The notes under the pieces: generated by a model
Told to the model about the DNA's origin: nothing
Seen by the model: only the letters and a program-made list of their open reading frames with translations
The model's database searches: none
Source of the DNA: Vicinamibacterales bacterium
GTDB taxonomy: Bacteria; Acidobacteriota; Vicinamibacteria; Vicinamibacterales; UBA8438
Assembly (NCBI GenBank): GCA_030745255.1
Contig: JASLOY010000095.1
Coordinates: forward strand, 258 to 10,026
DNA: 9,769 bases
Reading direction: 5' to 3'
Translations under genes and position numbers: made by a program
Part shown: positions 5,726 through 9,769 of the stretch, in pieces
Layout of the letters: the number at the start of each line of letters is the position of its first letter
Numbering within the stretch: position 1 is the stretch's first letter

Positions 5726-6403
5726 CTACTTCTTCTTTTTCGGTACCTCGGCGACCGGTGCCGCATCCGGCTTGGCCGCCACCGCCCTACGCACCATCAC
5801 GAAGCCACCCGGCGCCCCGGGCACCGCGCCATTGACGATCAGCACATGCTGCTCGGCATCCACCTGCAGCACCCGCAAGTTTCGGACCGTCACCCGATCG
5901 CCGCCCATTCGACCGGGACCCCGCATCCCCTTGATGACCCGTGACGGATACGACGACGCGCCGATCGACCCAGGCGCGCGATGAAACATCGAGCCGTGCG
6001 TCGCGCGACCGCCGCCGAACCCATGCCGCTTCATGACCCCTTGAAAGCCTTTGCCGCGACTGAGCCCGATGACGTCCACCCGGTCGCCGTCGGCGAACAC
6101 GGAGGCGACCACCTGCGCCCCCTCGTCCGGACCCTCGCTGCCGGCGGCGATACCTACTTCGCGCCGGATGCGCGTCGGCGGCACGTTCGCCTTCTTGTAG
6201 TGACCGGCCGTCGGCTTGTTCACTTTGGCCGGAGCATCCTCCACGAGCCCAAGCTGCACGGCGTCGTAGCCGTCTCGCTCGACTGTCTTGCGCTGAACAA
6301 CGACGCACGGGCCGGCCTTGATGACGGTCGCTGGCATGACGGCCCCGTCGTCGCTGAACAACTGCGTCATCCCGATTTTTTGCCCGAGAATACCGGTTAC
6401 CAT
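5726..6403 (-). CDS. rplC: 50S ribosomal protein L3
   Basis: L3 is an early 23S-binding protein whose loop approaches the peptidyl-transferase centre. The 225-residue product begins MVTGILGQKIGMTQLFSDDG. It contains GLSRGKGFQGVMKRHGFGGG (113-132) followed by THGSMFHRAPGSIGASSYPS (135-154), then GMRGPGRMGGDRVTVRNL, all diagnostic. E. coli has a Gln at position 150 that PrmB methylates; here the GASSYP loop offers Ser instead, as I believe in many non-proteobacteria. The C-terminus is extended by about 15 residues ending AEVPKKKK. The Shine-Dalgarno is poor. The 165-nt gap from rpsJ contains element C. Confidence 0.98.
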   Translation of the reverse strand: MVTGILGQKIGMTQLFSDDGAVMPATVIKAGPCVVVQRKTVERDGYDAVQLGLVEDAPAKVNKPTAGHYKKANVPPTRIRREVGIAAGSEGPDEGAQVVASVFADGDRVDVIGLSRGKGFQGVMKRHGFGGGRATHGSMFHRAPGSIGASSYPSRVIKGMRGPGRMGGDRVTVRNLRVLQVDAEQHVLIVNGAVPGAPGGFVMVRRAVAAKPDAAPVAEVPKKKK

Positions 6404-6434
6404 GATTGCTATGTCCGTCTACGGGCAATGCCCA

Positions 6435-6555
6435 GAAGGCATAAGGTAGAAGGTAGAAGGCAGAAGTAAGCAGGTGGCTGCCGCAACATCCAGGGCTGAT
6501 GGGCGGCGAAGCCCTCCGGCTCCCTTCTGACTCCTGACTCCTGACTCCTGACTCC
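6435..6555. repeat. Heptad-repeat element C (core in minus orientation)
   Basis: This fills most of the rpsJ-rplC gap. The left arm is four heptads, GAAGGCA, TAAGGTA, GAAGGTA and GAAGGCA (6435-6462). The core occupies 6467-6528 and reads, on the minus strand, like the plus strand of element A (about 49 of 62 bases identical, mostly transitions). The right arm is four perfect TGACTCC copies (6528-6555). Compared with element A the core is inverted, yet the plus strand still shows GAAGGCA on the left and TGACTYC on the right. The arms could pair in the transcript with about one mismatch and one G-U per heptad. Confidence 0.85.
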
Positions 6556-6568
6556 TTGGAGCATGCGC

Positions 6569-6901
6569 CTATTTGTTGTCCTTCCCGAACGCCTTGATTT
6601 CCACATCGACGCCGGCGGGCAAATCCAGCTTCATCAAGGCGTCGACCGTCTGCGGTGTCGGTTCGAAGATGTCGATCAGCCGTTTGTGAGTCCGGATTTC
6701 GAACTGCTCACGAGATTTCTTGTCGACATGGGGCGACCGCAGAACCGTCCACTTGTTCAGGTCGGTCGGCAGCGGAATCGGGCCAGCCAGACGCGCACCC
6801 GTGCGCCGCGCGGTGTCAACAATCTCCGTGGTCGACTGGTCGAGCACCCGATGGTCGTAGGCCTTGAGACGTATCCGAATCTTGTCAGAGAACATAGTCA
6901 T
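6569..6901 (-). CDS. rpsJ: 30S ribosomal protein S10 (NusE)
   Basis: S10 is part of the 30S head and, as NusE, joins NusB in transcription antitermination and contacts NusG. The 110-residue product shows the signature KIRIRLKAYDHRVLDQSTTE (7-26), the TGARLAGPIPLPT loop, the SPHVDKKSREQFEIRTHKRL block (56-75) and TVDALMKLDLPAGVDVEIK. The start at 6901 follows the tuf TAG stop with no gap. A second ATG two codons later (6895) would give a length closer to the usual 103; neither has a clear Shine-Dalgarno, so re-initiation after tuf is likely. The C-terminal AFGKDNK is a small extension. Confidence 0.97.
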   Translation of the reverse strand: MTMFSDKIRIRLKAYDHRVLDQSTTEIVDTARRTGARLAGPIPLPTDLNKWTVLRSPHVDKKSREQFEIRTHKRLIDIFEPTPQTVDALMKLDLPAGVDVEIKAFGKDNK

Positions 6902-8089
<1,188 letters not shown>

Positions 8090-8092
8090 CAC

Positions 8093-8181
8093 GCTAGACT
8101 CCTTGAACCACCTTTATCGGGCCGATCTCGTCACCTACCGCTGTTCGCTCCTTCGCCGGACCCCCGTTCCAGGAGTCTAGC
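8093..8181 (-). promoter_or_regulatory. Inverted repeat in the tuf leader that covers the ribosome-binding site
   Basis: The arms are 8093-8108 (GCTAGACTCCTTGAAC) and 8166-8181 (GTTCCAGGAGTCTAGC), complementary at 15 of 16 positions, with a 57-base loop. In the minus-strand message the downstream arm contains the tuf Shine-Dalgarno AAGGAG, and the upstream arm carries the matching CTCCT, so the closed stem would hide the ribosome-binding site. A regulatory hairpin is inference. The alternative is a small repeat element with terminal inverted repeats beginning and ending in CTAG that happens to supply the Shine-Dalgarno. Confidence 0.6.
8099..8104 (-). promoter_or_regulatory. Shine-Dalgarno sequence of tuf
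   Basis: AAGGAG in the message, nine bases before the ATG at 8089 and six before an in-frame GTG at 8092. It is the strongest ribosome-binding site in the window and lies inside the downstream arm of the 8093-8181 inverted repeat. Confidence 0.8.
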
Positions 8182-8182
8182 C

Positions 8183-8195
8183 CCCCGCGTAGCGG
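8183..8195. repeat. GTA-loop mini-hairpin shared with the rplC-rplD spacer
   Basis: CCCCGCGTAGCGG here is identical to the minus strand of 5589-5601. Its inner part CCGC-GTA-GCGG is a perfect short hairpin. It abuts the upstream arm of the tuf-leader inverted repeat. The rest of the fusA-tuf spacer (8196-8275) shows no gene, terminator with a T-run, or tRNA that I can recognise. Confidence 0.5.
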
Positions 8196-8275
8196 AGCTA
8201 TGAACAAAGCTGCCTGGCTAGCGCGGAGAAGCTGATCCGAACGGAACGGTGCATGTCGCAGCCTCGATAGCCTCT

Positions 8276-9769
8276 CTACTTTCCCTGGATCCGAGCCATG
8301 ATCTCTTCGCTGACGGCCCGGGGGACCTGTTCGTAACAATCGAAGTGCATTGTGTAGGTGGCGCGCCCCTGTGTCCGCGACCGCAGGTCGGTCGCATACC
8401 CGAACATCTCGGATAGCGGCACACGGGAGTTCACGATCTGCGTGCCGCCGTGCGCCTCCATCGAGGTCACCTTGCCGCGCCGACCATTGAGATCCGCGAT
8501 GATGTCTCCCATGTGCACCTCGGGTACCACCACCTCGACCCGCATGACCGGCTCCAGCAGGACAGGCGACGACCGCCGCGCCGCCTCGCGGAACGCCATA
8601 GATGCCGCGATCTTGAACGCCACTTCGGACGAGTCGACGTCGTGTGATGACCCGTCGTACAACGTCACGCTGACGTCGTCGATGGGGTACCCGGCCAGGA
8701 CACCCGTGGTAATCGCCTCCCGGACACCGTCCTCAATCGGCCCAATGAACTCCCTGGGTACCGAACCACCAAAGATTTCGTTCTTGAACACGAAGCCATC
8801 GCCCGCCTGCCCCGGCGTGACACGCAGCTTCACGTGCCCGTACTGACCTCGCCCACCGGTCTGCTTGACATACCGACCCTCCGCCTCGGCCGGCTTGGTC
8901 AGCGTCTCGCGATAGGCAACCTGCGGTCGGCCGACCGTCGCCTCCACGCCGAACTCGCGGCGCAGTCGGTCGACGATGATTTCCAGATGCAGCTCACCCA
9001 TTCCCGAGATGACGACCTGCCCGGTTTCGTCGTCGCTCCGCACTTGGAACGTCGGATCTTCGCTGGTGAGCTTCGCAAGTCCCTGTCCGAGCTTCTCCTG
9101 GTCCGCCTTCGTCTTCGGCTCGATAGCGAGCGAGATGACGGGGTTCGGGAACTCCATCGCCTCGAGTACGACCGGATGCTGGTGGTCGCAGATCGTATCG
9201 CCAGTGGCCACGCTCTTGAGCCCGACCGCGGCGGCAATGTCGCCCGCATAGACCTGCTTGATCTCCTCCCGCTTGTTCGCATGCATCTTCAGCAGCCGCC
9301 CGATACGCTCCTTGCGGCCCTGACGCGGGTTGTAGATCGTCGCCCCCGAGGCCATCACCCCGGAATACACACGAATGAACGCGAGCTGACCAACATAGGG
9401 GTCGGTCATGATCTTGAACGCCAAGGCGGAGAATGGCGCCTCGTCGCTCGATGGCCGCTCAATGAGCAACTCGGCATCAGCGGGGGCGTCCGGGTCGGTG
9501 CCCGTCATCGCCGGAATGTCCGACGGCGCCGGCAGATAGTTGACGACCGCGTCAATCAGCGGCTGCACGCCCTTGTTCTTGAATGCGCTGCCGCACAGCA
9601 CCGGCACGAACGGCGCGTCCTCGTGGCGAACCGATTCGATCGTGCGTCGCCGCAGGGCCGCGAGGATCTCCGCCTCCTCGAGCGGGGTCCCGTGCAGATA
9701 CTTCTCCAACAGCTGGTCGTCGACCTCACATACCTTCTCGATCAACGTCTCGCGCAGCGTCGTCGCCTC
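8276..9769 (-). CDS. fusA: Elongation factor G, C-terminal 497 residues (5' part off the edge)
   Basis: EF-G drives GTP-dependent translocation and, with RRF, ribosome recycling. The frame is open from the right edge (codon boundary at 9769), so an apparent TTG start at 9745 is not real; most of the GTPase domain lies outside. Visible are the end of the G domain with CGSAFKNKG (G5, about residue 59) and the linker LIDAVVNYLPAPSDIP; domain II with FIRVYSG; domain III with QVVISGMGELHLEI; domain IV with KQTGGRGQYGHVKL, PREFIGPIEDG and the tip motif SHDVDSSE (about 375-382) with its conserved His; and domain V with LLEPVMRVEVVVPEVHMGDI and a normal end at EEIMARIQGK. It precedes tuf by 183-186 nt as in a str operon. 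Confidence 0.98.
   Translation of the reverse strand, partial: EATTLRETLIEKVCEVDDQLLEKYLHGTPLEEAEILAALRRRTIESVRHEDAPFVPVLCGSAFKNKGVQPLIDAVVNYLPAPSDIPAMTGTDPDAPADAELLIERPSSDEAPFSALAFKIMTDPYVGQLAFIRVYSGVMASGATIYNPRQGRKERIGRLLKMHANKREEIKQVYAGDIAAAVGLKSVATGDTICDHQHPVVLEAMEFPNPVISLAIEPKTKADQEKLGQGLAKLTSEDPTFQVRSDDETGQVVISGMGELHLEIIVDRLRREFGVEATVGRPQVAYRETLTKPAEAEGRYVKQTGGRGQYGHVKLRVTPGQAGDGFVFKNEIFGGSVPREFIGPIEDGVREAITTGVLAGYPIDDVSVTLYDGSSHDVDSSEVAFKIAASMAFREAARRSSPVLLEPVMRVEVVVPEVHMGDIIADLNGRRGKVTSMEAHGGTQIVNSRVPLSEMFGYATDLRSRTQGRATYTMHFDCYEQVPRAVSEEIMARIQGK

Noticed and set aside
8093..8275. A tRNA gene or intrinsic terminator between fusA and tuf
   Set aside because: No cloverleaf with a T-arm GGTTCGAATCC-type motif or CCA end fits, and no GC stem followed by a T-run is present on the minus strand.
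8094..8339. Small minus-strand open frame in the fusA-tuf spacer ending KVVQGV
   Set aside because: It overlaps the fusA 3' end in another frame and has no ribosome-binding site evidence; it may only be the translated footprint of a repeat, so it is mentioned under the tuf-leader finding and not listed as a gene.

Overview
The window is one long minus-strand operon, the joined end of the str operon and most of the S10/spc operon of a GC-rich bacterium. Read in the direction of transcription (right to left) the order is fusA (5' part off the right edge), tuf, rpsJ, rplC, rplD, rplW, rplB, rpsS, rplV, rpsC, rplP, rpmC, rpsQ, rplN, rplX and rplE (cut at the left edge). This is the classical bacterial order, with no missing or foreign gene between fusA and rplE. 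The products are elongation factors G and Tu and fourteen ribosomal proteins.

The organism is a bacterium with strongly G/C-ending codons. The long Lys/Ala tail on L22, the zinc-ribbon tail on L24, the L2 motif HPLGGGEGK, and the intergenic spaces filled with heptad-repeat elements and GTA-loop hairpins make me think of an Acidobacteriota lineage such as Vicinamibacteria. That placement is inference from impression, not from a search.

Right part, 6902-9769: the last 497 residues of EF-G, a 183-nt spacer, then EF-Tu. The spacer carries a 16-nt inverted repeat whose downstream arm contains the tuf Shine-Dalgarno sequence. rpsJ starts on the base after the tuf stop codon.

Middle, 2091-6901: rpsJ to rpsC. 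Most genes are tightly spaced, and rplD/rplW overlap by ATGA. Two larger gaps, rpsJ-rplC (165 nt) and rplC-rplD (182 nt), hold repeat or hairpin DNA. L22 is nearly twice its usual length.

Left part, 1-2090: rplP to rplE, with ATGA overlaps at rplP/rpmC and rplX/rplE. The rpsC-rplP and rplN-rplX gaps hold further copies of the heptad element. At the left edge the L5 reading frame stops resembling L5 after about residue 49, so the outermost 70 bases are probably foreign or misassembled.

I see no new gene system here. The genes are ordinary housekeeping genes. The unexplained signal is in the spacers: a repeat family whose core is inverted between two copies while its heptad arms keep their orientation, and a possible ribosome-site hairpin before tuf.
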